A DNA stretch of 43,117 nt from Paraburkholderia sp. UYCP14C (lineage in GTDB: Bacteria; Pseudomonadota; Gammaproteobacteria; Burkholderiales; Burkholderiaceae): NCBI RefSeq assembly GCF_004197395.1, contig NZ_SELS01000063.1, positions 1-43,117 of the forward strand. The letters run 5' to 3'. The translations under genes were made by a program, and so were the position numbers. The notes beneath the pieces are model-generated. The model searched no databases. It saw only the letters and a list, made by a program, of their open reading frames with translations, and had not been told where the DNA came from. Shown here piece by piece: positions 34,433 to 42,784 of this stretch. Within the stretch, counting starts at the first letter, position 1, and each line of letters starts with the position of its first letter.

Positions 34433-35632
34433 TCAGCGGTTTCTTTTGCGCGTCAGCAGATCGGCGAGGCCCATGATGCCGTTCGGCAGCAGCAGCGGCA
34501 CCAGCACGAAGATCAGGCCGAGAAAGAACAGCCAGTATTCGGGGAAGTTCGCCGTGAAGAAGCTCTTCGCGCCGTTCACCGCGAACGCGCCGATGATCGG
34601 TCCGATCAGCGTGCCGCGTCCGCCGACCGCCACCCAGATCGCCATTTCGATCGAGTTGCCCGGCGACATCTCGCCCGGATTGATGATGCCGACCTGCGGT
34701 ACGTAGAGCGCGCCGGCGATGCCGCACAGCACCGCCGACACGGTCCACACGAACAGCTTGTACGCGAGCGGGCTGTAGCCGAGGAACATCAGTCGCGTTT
34801 CGCCGTCGCGCACCGCGGTCACGACGCGGCCGAGCTTCGACGTGACGATCGCGCGCGCGCCGATGAACGCGGCGATCAGCACCGCGAACGTGAGCAGCAG
34901 CAACGCGGCGCGCGTGCCCTGATGGGTGATCGGAAAGCCGCCGATGCGCTTGAAGTCGGTGAAGCCGTTATTGCCGCCGAAGCCCGTTTCGTTGCGATAG
35001 AACAGCAGCATCGCGGCGAAGGTCATCGCCTGCGTGATGATCGACAGATACACGCCCTTCACGCGCGAGCGGAACGTGAAGAAGCCGAACACCCACGCGA
35101 CCACGGCCGGCACCAGCACGATGAGCAACAGCGCATAGCCGAGATGCTGCGTGCCGTGCCAGTACCACGGCAACTGGTGCCAGTCGAGAAACACCATGAA
35201 GTCGGGCAGATCGCTGCCGTACTTGCCGTCGTGACCGATCGCGCGCATCAGGTACATGCCGATCGCGTAGCCGCCGAGCGCGAAGAACAACGCGTGGCCG
35301 AGACTCAGGATGCCGCAGTAGCCCCACACCAGATCGAGCGCGAGCGCGGCGATCGCGTAGCACATGAACTTGCCGGTCAGCGTCATCGCATACGCGGACA
35401 GATGCAACGCGCTCGTCTCCGGAATCACCAGCGCGGCGAACGGCACGCCGAGGCCGAACACGATGATCAACGCGATCAGCGCGAGCCACGCGCGACGCGA
35501 CAGCAGCGCGGGCCGTGGCGGCAGGCCGAGCGCGAAGCCGCTGCTGGACTCGCGGGCGCCGCCAGCGCCCGCCGCTGCGGCGCGTGACGACGCGGCGGAA
35601 GTGGGGTTTGCCGATGAAGTAGCCGATGTCAT
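34433..35632 (-). CDS. urtC: Urea ABC transporter permease UrtC
   Basis: LivM-like membrane permease (399 residues) of the urea importer. After a low-complexity Ala/Ser/Gly start of about 35 residues, some ten hydrophobic helices follow. The branched-chain-amino-acid permease signature region is seen in YCGILSLGHALFFALGGYAIG, and GGRGTLIGPIIGAF lies near the end. It forms the channel with UrtB. One base separates it from the urtB stop codon, so expression is coupled. Confidence 0.95.
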   Translation of the reverse strand: MTSATSSANPTSAASSRAAAAGAGGARESSSGFALGLPPRPALLSRRAWLALIALIIVFGLGVPFAALVIPETSALHLSAYAMTLTGKFMCYAIAALALDLVWGYCGILSLGHALFFALGGYAIGMYLMRAIGHDGKYGSDLPDFMVFLDWHQLPWYWHGTQHLGYALLLIVLVPAVVAWVFGFFTFRSRVKGVYLSIITQAMTFAAMLLFYRNETGFGGNNGFTDFKRIGGFPITHQGTRAALLLLTFAVLIAAFIGARAIVTSKLGRVVTAVRDGETRLMFLGYSPLAYKLFVWTVSAVLCGIAGALYVPQVGIINPGEMSPGNSIEMAIWVAVGGRGTLIGPIIGAFAVNGAKSFFTANFPEYWLFFLGLIFVLVPLLLPNGIMGLADLLTRKRNR

Positions 35633-35633
35633 C

Positions 35634-37268
35634 TCATGCCTCCGCGCTACGGCCCTTCAAGGCGAACATGCCCTGCGGACGCTTCTGGATGAACAGCACG
35701 ATCAGCACGAGCACCGCGATCTTCGCGAGCACCGCGCCCCAGAACGGTTCGATCGCCTTGCTGACGAGCCCGAGACCGAAGCCGCCAAGCACGGTGCCCG
35801 CAAGCTGGCCGACGCCGCCGAGCACGACCGCCATGAACGAATCGATGATGTAGCTCTGGCCGAGGTCGGGCCCGACATTGCCGATCTGCGACAGCGCGCA
35901 GCCGCCGAGTCCCGCGATGCCGGCGCCGAACGCGAATGCATACGAATCGACGCGCGCGGTTTTCACGCCGACACACGCGGCCATGCGGCGGTTCTGCGTG
36001 ACCGCGCGCACGAACAGACCCAGCCGCGTGCGCGTGAGCACGGCCCACGCGATCGCGACGACGATCAGCGAGAACGCGAGAATCGCGAGCCGGTTGTACG
36101 GCAGGATCAGGTTCGGCAGCACGGTGACGCCGCCGCTCATCCACGATGGATTGACGACCTGCACGTTTTGCGCGCCGAACAGCATGCGGGTCGCCTGAAT
36201 CAGGATCAGGCTCACGCCGAAGGTGGTCAGCAGCGTTTCGAGCGGGCGACCATACAGGTGCTTCAGCACGAGCCGTTCGAGCACCATGCCGACCAGCGCG
36301 GCCGCGACGAACGAGGCCGGTATCGCGAAGAGCGGATACCAGTCGAACGCGTTGGGCGCGAAGCGCTGAACGAGGTTCTGCACGACGTAGGTCGCATACG
36401 CGCCGATCATCAGGAATTCGCCGTGCGCCATGTTGATCACGCCAATCAGGCCATACGTGATCGCGAGGCCGAGCGCGGCGAGCAGCAGCACGCTGCCGAG
36501 CGACAGCCCGGCGAACAGCGTGCCCGCGATCTGGCTGCGGCGCTGGATCGCATCGAGCTCATCGATGCCGCTTTGCGCGGCCGCGCGCACGCGTTCGTCG
36601 GTTTCGGCAAAGGTGCCGTCGGCCTTCTTCGCGACCAGCGGGCGCAGCAACTCGTTCATTTCCAGGTCGTGCCGCGCGGCGACCAGTTGCACCGCTTCGA
36701 GACGCTTCGCCGGGTCCGGGTCGTGCAATGCGCTCATCGCCCACAGCGTGTCGAGACGCTTCTTCAATGCGGGATCTGTCTCTTTCGCGCGCGCCGCGTC
36801 GACGAGCGGCTTGATCGAAGGATCGGGGTTTTGCAGCAGCGCATCGACGGCGGCTGCGCGTGTCGCCTGGTCGGGCGACGCGAGTTGCAGACCCGACAGC
36901 GCGCCCGCGACTTTCGAGCGCAGCAGGTTGTTCAACGTGACCGGTTGCGCGTCGCTCGCGGCGACGGGCTGGCCGGTGACGGCATCGCGGGTCGCGTCGC
37001 CGTCCTGCAGCAGTACCCCGCCCGAGTCGGTGGCGAGCGCGCTGTCGTCGGCGAGTGCCTTCAGCACCGCGAGCGACGCGGTGTCGTGCGTGGCGATCAG
37101 TTTGTCGATCGCGGCGGACTTCGCCTCGAAGTCGTCGCCGGCAAGCGGCGCGACGTCGGCCTGGGTCAGCGCGAATGCGGCGCCCGGCGTGCCGGCGAGA
37201 AGGACCGCAAGCGGCAGCAGGAGCGCCGCACCGCGTCGTCGTACGGAAGTCGGAAATGAAAGCGCCAT
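35634..37268 (-). CDS. urtB: Urea ABC transporter permease UrtB
   Basis: LivH-like permease of 544 residues. The start at 37268 gives a signal-peptide-like N-terminus (basic VRRRGAALLLPLAVLLAG, ending AAFA), then a soluble region of about 230 residues made of helical repeats, which is specific to UrtB and absent from amino-acid permeases. The membrane part follows, with YGLIGVINMAHGEFLMIGAYATY and GLGGCALSQIGNVGPDLG. A longer upstream frame adds a charged segment and is rejected. It is separated from urtA by 332 bases. Confidence 0.95.
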   Translation of the reverse strand: MALSFPTSVRRRGAALLLPLAVLLAGTPGAAFALTQADVAPLAGDDFEAKSAAIDKLIATHDTASLAVLKALADDSALATDSGGVLLQDGDATRDAVTGQPVAASDAQPVTLNNLLRSKVAGALSGLQLASPDQATRAAAVDALLQNPDPSIKPLVDAARAKETDPALKKRLDTLWAMSALHDPDPAKRLEAVQLVAARHDLEMNELLRPLVAKKADGTFAETDERVRAAAQSGIDELDAIQRRSQIAGTLFAGLSLGSVLLLAALGLAITYGLIGVINMAHGEFLMIGAYATYVVQNLVQRFAPNAFDWYPLFAIPASFVAAALVGMVLERLVLKHLYGRPLETLLTTFGVSLILIQATRMLFGAQNVQVVNPSWMSGGVTVLPNLILPYNRLAILAFSLIVVAIAWAVLTRTRLGLFVRAVTQNRRMAACVGVKTARVDSYAFAFGAGIAGLGGCALSQIGNVGPDLGQSYIIDSFMAVVLGGVGQLAGTVLGGFGLGLVSKAIEPFWGAVLAKIAVLVLIVLFIQKRPQGMFALKGRSAEA

Positions 37269-37600
37269 GATGGCCTTTTGCTCTGGGTTGAGTCTATGAG
37301 CGGTGGAGCGGGCAAGGGCGCCGCGTGAGGCATCGCCGCTGCTTCCGCGTGACGATGCCGCGGCTTCAGCGGGACGCCGCCGCATCTTCAGCGAGGCGTC
37401 GCCGCGGATTGGCGTGCGCGGTCACGCCGCGCAACGCAGCCAGCGCGCGGCAACCGCGCGAAGCGCGACGCGTTTGGGTCGCGCGCGAGCCGCGCGTGTC
37501 AGTTTCCACGCTGCCCGTCGCGGCCGCAGCGGCAATACATGCGCGGCGAACCGCGCGTCAGACCGCCACCGCGCGCCGCAGCGCGGCTCACGCCGACACG
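37269..37600. other. 332-bp gap between urtA and urtB
   Basis: Very GC-rich, with many overlapping GCCGCG/CGCGGC words that can fold into several alternative hairpins, but no single hairpin followed by a T-run. No gene is supported. Such a gap after a binding-protein gene often holds a structure that lets urtA be made in excess over the membrane parts; here that is inference. Confidence 0.45.
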
Positions 37601-38899
37601 TCATGCGACGCGCGAACGCCGCAGGAACGCCGGAATCGAGCTGACCACATCCGGCTTGCCCGCATTGCCGGCGATGAACGGGCTCCAGGGTTGCGCCCGA
37701 ACCGGTCCCTTGGTGCGCCACACGACGTTGAACTGGCCATCGGCGCGCACCTCGCCGATCATCACCGGCTTGTGCAGATGGTGGTTGCCGTCCATCTCCA
37801 GCGTGAAACCGGACGGTGCAGCGAAGGTCTGCCCGACCATCGCGACGCGCACCTTGTCGACCTCGGTGCTCTTCGCTTTCTCGACCGCCTGCTTCCACAT
37901 ATGGATGCCGACGAAGGTCGCTTCCATCGGATCGTTGGTCACGCGCTTCGTGCCGCCCGGCAGGTTGTTGTCCTTGACCCAGGTGGCCCATTGCTTCTTG
38001 AACTTCTCGTTGGTCGGGTTGCGCACCGACATGAAGTAGTTCCAGGCCGCGAGATTGCCGACCAGCGGCTTCGTGTCGATGCCGCGCAGTTCCTCTTCGC
38101 CGACCGAGAACGCGACGACCGGCACATCCGACGCCTTCAGCCCCTGGTTGCCGAGTTCCTTGTAGAACGGCACGTTCGAATCGCCGTTCACGGTCGAGAT
38201 CACCGCGGTCTTGCCGCCTTGCGAGAAGGTCTTGATGTTCGCGACGATGGTCTGATAGTCGCTGTGGCCGAACGGCGTGTAGACCTCCTGAATATCGGTT
38301 TCCTGCACGCCCTTCGATTTGAGGAATGCGCGCAGGATTTTGTTGGTGGTGCGCGGATACACGTAGTCGGTGCCGAGCAGGAAGAAACGCTTCGCGCCGC
38401 CGCCTTCGGCGCTCATCAGATATTCGGTCGCGGGGATCGCCTGCTGGTTAGGCGCTGCGCCCGTATAGAACACGTTGCGCGACATCTCCTCGCCTTCGTA
38501 CTGCACCGGGTAGAACAGCAGGCCGTTCAGTTCCTCGAATACCGGCAGCACCGACTTGCGCGACACCGAGGTCCAGCAGCCGAACACGACCGCGCACTTG
38601 TCCTGGGTCAGAAGCTGGCGCGCCTTCTCGGCGAACAGCGGCCAGTTCGACGCCGGGTCGACGACTACCGGCTGGATCTGACGGCCCATCACGCCGCCGT
38701 TCTTGTTGATGTCGGCGATCGTCATCAACGCGGTGTCTTTCAGCGACGTCTCTGAGATCGCCATCGTGCCGGACAGCGAATGCAGGATCCCCACCTTGAT
38801 CGGGCCGCTATCGGACTGCGCGTGCGCGAACGGCACGCGACCCGCGAGCGCGAGCGCGCCGGACATGGAGCCGAACTTCAACAGACTGCGACGTTTCAT
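37601..38899 (-). CDS. urtA: Urea ABC transporter substrate-binding protein UrtA
   Basis: Periplasmic urea receptor of the importer (432 residues). I chose the ATG at 38899, six codons inside the longest frame, because AGGGGA lies at proper spacing before it. The protein then begins MKRRSLLKFGSMSGALALAG, a twin-arginine-type export signal ending FAHAQ. The mature part opens IKVGILHSLSGTMAISE and contains FGCWTSVSRKSVLPVFEE and NGLLFYPVQYEGEE, hallmarks of UrtA. It is the first gene of the minus-strand urt-ure block and is preceded by a sigma-54 promoter. Confidence 0.96.
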   Translation of the reverse strand: MKRRSLLKFGSMSGALALAGRVPFAHAQSDSGPIKVGILHSLSGTMAISETSLKDTALMTIADINKNGGVMGRQIQPVVVDPASNWPLFAEKARQLLTQDKCAVVFGCWTSVSRKSVLPVFEELNGLLFYPVQYEGEEMSRNVFYTGAAPNQQAIPATEYLMSAEGGGAKRFFLLGTDYVYPRTTNKILRAFLKSKGVQETDIQEVYTPFGHSDYQTIVANIKTFSQGGKTAVISTVNGDSNVPFYKELGNQGLKASDVPVVAFSVGEEELRGIDTKPLVGNLAAWNYFMSVRNPTNEKFKKQWATWVKDNNLPGGTKRVTNDPMEATFVGIHMWKQAVEKAKSTEVDKVRVAMVGQTFAAPSGFTLEMDGNHHLHKPVMIGEVRADGQFNVVWRTKGPVRAQPWSPFIAGNAGKPDVVSSIPAFLRRSRVA

Positions 38900-39423
38900 G
38901 TGCTTTCCCCTTGCCATTGATGGTCACTGTTTATGAGCGTCGATTTCAGCCAGCCAGGCTGAGCTCGTACGACTAGCCGCTCGTCTACTGCAAGGCACAT
39001 GCCATGTGACATATTCGATGCGATGCGCGTGCGATGCCCGTTGCGGCGCGGCTATCGGCGCGAGGGCGGCGCGCCGGCCCATCGATGCCGCGGCGCGAAA
39101 CTGGTGCAGTCGCGCGCGCCGCGCCTCGTTCGGGTGCGCGTCGCGCTGCGACGAAGCGCACTTCGCCGCCAGCGAATTGCCGGGGGCGCACGCGGAGCAT
39201 CGGCGGTGCATGGACGGCATCAGCACGCCGTGTCTTTGTGCATGACGCGCGCTCTGTCTACGCTGAAAGGCCATCGATACAGGACAGGGGGACTCGACAT
39301 AAGCGAGCGCGCGGCCGTCAGCCCACCGATGTGTTCGCTGTCTGGATGTGCTTCACAGTGAACCGTCAGTTCAGGAGCGCGCCGCGTACCGAGGTTTGGT
39401 GGATACCTTGAAAGGGACCTACC
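38900..39423. other. Intergenic region upstream of urtA
   Basis: About 524 bases between the divergently oriented urtA and the plus-strand genes. It contains the sigma-54 promoter for urtA (38989-39004). Several GGTGC half-sites lie beyond it, but I could not find a complete NtrC palindrome. The short open frames here are Arg- and Ala-rich artefacts of GC content. Confidence 0.5.
38989..39004 (-). promoter_or_regulatory. Sigma-54 (RpoN) promoter of urtA
   Basis: On the minus strand TGGCATGTGCCTTGCA matches the consensus TGGCACG-N4-TTGCW at all fixed positions but one, with the exact GG-N10-GC spacing that sigma-54 needs. Transcription would start about 80 bases before the urtA ATG. This fits nitrogen-limitation control, as known for urea transport genes in other bacteria. 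Confidence 0.75.
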
Positions 39424-39603
39424 ATGCAGAATGAACTGCTGGATCTGATCAACGGACGAAGATGCCGCAGCAGTGAATTGCTGAGGCTGGGTTGGATGCG
39501 CCATACAGGCGCTTGTGCGCGATTGCCTCAGCATGCTGGTGCCGGTCGACTGGCAACGGCAATTGGCGTTGAGCCGCGGGTAGACGTTTCGAACAAGTCA
39601 TGA
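39424..39603 (+). CDS. Possible small protein (59 aa) coupled to the patatin gene
   Basis: An uninterrupted frame of 59 codons, starting MQNELLDLINGRRC after AAAGGGA, and ending in a TGA that overlaps the ATG of the patatin-like gene (ATGA). That overlap is typical of translational coupling. The C-terminal half reads less naturally, and a second frame over 39500-39580 (ALVRDCLSMLVPVDWQRQ) looks more protein-like, so this could also be a frameshifted remnant of an older gene. No family is recognised. Confidence 0.4.
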   Translation: MQNELLDLINGRRCRSSELLRLGWMRHTGACARLPQHAGAGRLATAIGVEPRVDVSNKS

Positions 39604-40475
39604 ACTCCCCCCTTTCCGGTTTGACCGCCTTCGTGTTCGCGGGCGGTGGCAGCCTTGGCGCGATCGAGGTTGGCATGCTGCGCGAGCTGCTCGAGCGCGG
39701 TGAGCATCCGGGCTGCGTGGTGGGCGCCTCCGCAGGTGCGATCAACGCAGCGTATTTTGCTGGACAACCGGACGGCGGTGGCGTGGCGATGCTCGAAGCA
39801 CTCTGGTGCAAGATCCGGCGCCAGGACATCATGCCGCTTTCCATGCTCGGGCTGCTCGCGATGATTCTGCGCAGTCGTGCGCACCTCGTCGAGGCGAACG
39901 CGTTGCGTCAGCTGCTGGAGACGCATTTGTCGTATGAGCGGATCGAGCAGGCGACCTTGCCGCTTCACATCGTCGCGACCGATTCGCTGACTGGCGACGA
40001 AATCGTTCTCTCTGCCGGTCCTGTGGTGAAAGCCGTGCTGGCGAGTGCAGCGATCCCCGGCGTGTTCCCGCCCGTGCGTATCGACGGGGTGGATCTCATC
40101 GATGGCGGCGTCGCCAACAACACGCCGATCTCAGTGGCGGTCACGCTCGGTGCGACGCGCATCATCGTGCTGCCGGCCGGGTTCGCGTGTGCGTTGCATG
40201 CGCCGCCGCGTACCGCAATTGCGCAGGCCCTGCATGCGCTGACGCTCGTCATCGCACGTCAGCTGTTGCGCGACCTTGAGTTCTATTCGACGCGTGCGCA
40301 GATCTATGTCGTTCCGCCGTTGTGTCCACTCGATGTCTCGCCCTACGACTATACGCAGTGCGCCCAACTGATCGAACGGGCTGCAAAGAAGACGCGTGCA
40401 TGGCTCAGTGACGGTGGCCTCGAGCGCGCGTTGATTCCCGGTGAACTGCGCGAGCATGCGCACGCCGTGCGCTAA
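39600..40475 (+). CDS. Patatin-like phospholipase
   Basis: A 291-residue serine lipid hydrolase of the patatin family (Ser-Asp dyad). The oxyanion-hole motif GGGSLGA lies at residues 15-21, the nucleophile elbow GASAG has Ser44, and the catalytic Asp168 is in DGG, at the usual distance. A middle HIVATDSLTGDEIVLS strand and an APLWLA-like region are also typical. No signal peptide or membrane helix, so it is a cytosolic or peripheral enzyme that probably frees fatty acids from phospholipids or other esters. The ribosome site is weak, in keeping with coupling to the 59-codon frame that overlaps its start. Confidence 0.9.
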   Translation: MNSPLSGLTAFVFAGGGSLGAIEVGMLRELLERGEHPGCVVGASAGAINAAYFAGQPDGGGVAMLEALWCKIRRQDIMPLSMLGLLAMILRSRAHLVEANALRQLLETHLSYERIEQATLPLHIVATDSLTGDEIVLSAGPVVKAVLASAAIPGVFPPVRIDGVDLIDGGVANNTPISVAVTLGATRIIVLPAGFACALHAPPRTAIAQALHALTLVIARQLLRDLEFYSTRAQIYVVPPLCPLDVSPYDYTQCAQLIERAAKKTRAWLSDGGLERALIPGELREHAHAVR

Positions 40476-40649
40476 CGGCGCAAGTAAATACTGACGAGCT
40501 ACTTTGTGCCAAGAGTCAATGAAGCGACGAGCACGACTGGCTGCCGATGATTCTCTATGCGTATCGAGTTTGATCGCGGAGGCAACGGCGAATTAAGCGA
40601 CTGCCTACTCCAGGTGCGACCGAATGCCATCCGGGTAGTTGCTTTCATG

Positions 40650-40665
40650 ACCGTAAACTTACGGT
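40650..40665. promoter_or_regulatory. Operator-like inverted repeat upstream of the small paralogous pair
   Basis: ACCGTAA-AC-TTACGGT, perfect 7-base arms around two bases, ending 33 bases before the ATG of the first small gene. The position just upstream of a strong ribosome site suggests a regulator site in the promoter or leader. Confidence 0.5.
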
Positions 40666-40698
40666 TAGTAAGGTGGGGCTACGAAGGAGGTCCTGGTC

Positions 40699-41037
40699 AT
40701 GGAAGTGGAAGAAAGGAACGAAGTTCACTGGGAGCCGCTTGCGGCGATTGCCCGTGAAGAGTTGGGCGTACCCTCACTGGTGGAGTCGGGGAAGGTCACG
40801 ACCGACGTCCATCTGGTGCGAATCGCGAGTCTCGCGCAGGCGCTCGAGCGGGCGTACGACCTGGGCCTGCTGATGGGGCACCGGGTGAGTCGCATGGAGC
40901 AGGGGCAGGCACTGCCGTCCGAACTGGTCTGTCGTGACGAGCAGGATGGTGTGCGGGCCACCGCCAGCAAGTGGCTGCGTACGTGCGCGAGTAACGAACC
41001 GCAAGGAGGCGAGCATGAGTGCAACCTCCAGGAATGA
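40699..41037 (+). CDS. Small protein, DUF6900-like (paralogue 1)
   Basis: Encodes 112 residues after an excellent ribosome site (GGAGG, nine bases before the ATG). Residues about 8-63 form the conserved part: HWEPLAAIAREELG, SLVESGK, VRIASLAQALERAYDLGL. This aligns residue by residue with the next gene product and resembles the DUF6900 group of small proteins of unknown function (match from memory, moderate). The C-terminal half is longer and cysteine-containing, without resemblance. The 3' end overlaps the next gene by 23 bases. No signal peptide. Confidence 0.72.
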   Translation: MEVEERNEVHWEPLAAIAREELGVPSLVESGKVTTDVHLVRIASLAQALERAYDLGLLMGHRVSRMEQGQALPSELVCRDEQDGVRATASKWLRTCASNEPQGGEHECNLQE

Positions 41038-41215
41038 TCCTCACTGGCTCGCGTTGCAGGCGATCGCCGCGGAAACGATGGCGCTCGACTCTCTGGAGGA
41101 ACGCGGGCGTACCGCGGCGGACCTTCGTATGGTCCGGGTCCGGGACATCGCCAGCGCGCTCGAGCAGGCGTACCGGATGGGCCTGAACGTCGGGTACAAC
41201 GCCGAGCTGCATTGA
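41015..41215 (+). CDS. Small protein, DUF6900-like (paralogue 2)
   Basis: Encodes 66 residues from the ATG at 41015, which follows AAGGAGG at ideal spacing. An upstream in-frame start would read the neighbour's codons out of frame and is rejected. The protein (HWLALQAIAAETMALDSLEERG, then VRVRDIASALEQAYRMGL) matches the first paralogue over nearly its whole length: shared HW, AIA, SL-x-E-x-G, VR, ALE-x-AY, GL. It is the minimal form of the domain. It is followed by a strong terminator, so both genes probably form one short transcript. Confidence 0.75.
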   Translation: MSATSRNDPHWLALQAIAAETMALDSLEERGRTAADLRMVRVRDIASALEQAYRMGLNVGYNAELH

Positions 41216-41267
41216 TGGAAGCGCTGGCGAAGGATCTCGGTCCTCGCCGGCGAGCCGACACAACCAG

Positions 41268-41299
41268 AAGCCCGTGCCGTGCACGGGCTTTTCGTTTTT
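41268..41299 (+). terminator. Rho-independent terminator of the small paralogous pair
   Basis: AAGCCCGTGC pairs perfectly with GCACGGGCTT (10 bp) around CGT, followed by TTCGTTTTT. It lies about 50 bases after the stop codon of the second small gene. Confidence 0.88.
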
Positions 41300-42001
41300 G
41301 GATCATGCGCTCACGAGTTGCGGCGTCGCAGGCAGAGGCACTTACATATCGCTTCCGCTTGCTTTCGAGCTTCTCGAATTCCTCGTTGTGGCATCGCAAA
41401 TCGTCTGCCCGGCTAACAGAGGGCGGTGCCGGAAGGTTGGCCCGACGGCAGCAGAATGGCGCGTACTCGCTCGGAGTCTCTCACGCCAAGTGAATTGGAC
41501 AGCTTCTGTGCAGCATCGCGGCGGCCGATAGTCGTCGCTCCGGGGCCTGGATGTCCGGCTCAGAACGACCCGCATCAGCCGATCATACTTGTCCAAATGC
41601 AGGGGCTGTTCGCCGACCAAAAACAGCCATTCGAGTTCGTCAAACGATGCATCCGATAGATTCGGAATAGGCAAGGCAACAGAGCGACCCAGCCAGCAGG
41701 TAGCTTGCTCAACACAACCTTGCGTCGAGCGTGTATCCGTGAACCGAAACGCGCTCCTTCTGTGGAGTGCACCGACCAGCCGAGCGCCGCCGCAAAATGG
41801 ACGCCGCAAAAAAGACTTTGCAGTGAATGGAATGTTCGCTCCGACACTGTGTTTGCACCCTTCGTACACCAGAATCCAGCGCCCGCTTGCAGTCGGAAGC
41901 ATCGACCGGACGATTGGCTGGGTATGGTTCGTCTATCGACTCGCCGCAACGGCCGGGGGAGATTCGCGAATCTCATCCTTCACATATCTCGGAGAAGTCT
42001 C
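41300..42001. other. Intergenic region upstream of the alpha/beta hydrolase
   Basis: About 700 bases. Frames on both strands overlap here, but none has a ribosome site, family resemblance or normal composition. One minus-strand segment (near 41590-41670, reading FDELEWLFLVGEQPL) looks protein-like for about 30 residues and could be a decayed gene. No promoter is placed with confidence. Confidence 0.45.
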
Positions 42002-42784
42002 ATGAAGTTGAATTCGTTTGTCCTCGCCGGTTTCGCCTGCGCCACGCTGCTGAGCGCAACGACGTCATTCGCGCAGGACAGCGCCACCGCCCCGTCCGCA
42101 CCGATCAAGAACGTCGTGCTGGTTCACGGGCTGTTTGCAGATGGTTCGAGCTGGCAGAAAGTGATTCCGCTGCTGCAGGCGAAGGGCCTGCACGTGACGT
42201 CGGTGCAGAACCCGACGACCTCGCTCGACGCGGACGTGGACGCGGTCAAGCGCGCGCTTGCGCAACAGGACGGCCCGACGCTGTTGGTCGCACACTCGTA
42301 CGGCGGGATGGTGATCAGTCAGGCGGGCGACGATCCAAAGGTGGCCGGTCTCGTGTACATTGCCGCGCGTGCGCCGGATGCCGGCGAGGACTATCCGGCG
42401 CTGACGAAGAAATTCCCGGCCGCGCCCGCATCGGCGGGGCTTCAGTGGTCGGCCGAAGGCTACGGCAAGTTATCCGAGCAGGCATTTGTGAAAGACTTCG
42501 CCGGCGATCTACCGACGGCTGAAGCAGAAACGTTCTATGCGGTTCAGCAGCCGATTGGCAAGGCGATCACGATGGCGAAGACGACCATCGCCGCGTGGCA
42601 CGACAAGCCGACCTGGTATGCGGTGTCGACTGACGATCGGACCATCAACCCCGATCTGGAACGCTTCATGGCGAACCGGATGCGCGCGCATACGATCGAG
42701 CTTAAGTCGAGCCACGTGTCGCTGCTATCGCATCCGACTGAAGTGGCAAATATGATCCTCGAGGCGAGCGGCGAGCAGAAGTAA
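42002..42784 (+). CDS. Exported alpha/beta hydrolase
   Basis: A 260-residue serine hydrolase. The ATG at 42002 follows GGAGAAG and gives a clear signal peptide (hydrophobic VLAGFACATLLSA, ending SFAQ); a longer upstream frame lacks any ribosome site and would hide the signal. The fold motifs are VLVHGLFADGSSW (oxyanion-hole HG), the nucleophile elbow AHSYGG with its Ser, and a late SSHVSLLSHP that supplies the catalytic His. The set matches small esterase-like alpha/beta hydrolases related to plant-type MES/HNL enzymes, usually annotated simply as alpha/beta hydrolase. It acts in the periplasm; the substrate is unknown. Confidence 0.88.
   Translation: MKLNSFVLAGFACATLLSATTSFAQDSATAPSAPIKNVVLVHGLFADGSSWQKVIPLLQAKGLHVTSVQNPTTSLDADVDAVKRALAQQDGPTLLVAHSYGGMVISQAGDDPKVAGLVYIAARAPDAGEDYPALTKKFPAAPASAGLQWSAEGYGKLSEQAFVKDFAGDLPTAEAETFYAVQQPIGKAITMAKTTIAAWHDKPTWYAVSTDDRTINPDLERFMANRMRAHTIELKSSHVSLLSHPTEVANMILEASGEQK

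Noticed and set aside
34298-37259. Two long plus-strand frames opposite urtB-urtC
   Set aside because: Composition dominated by Arg, Glu, Gln and His, no domain, and fully antisense to recognised permeases.
41342-41902. 186-codon minus-strand frame upstream of the alpha/beta hydrolase
   Set aside because: Only about 30 residues look protein-like; the rest is atypical and there is no ribosome site. At most a decayed gene.
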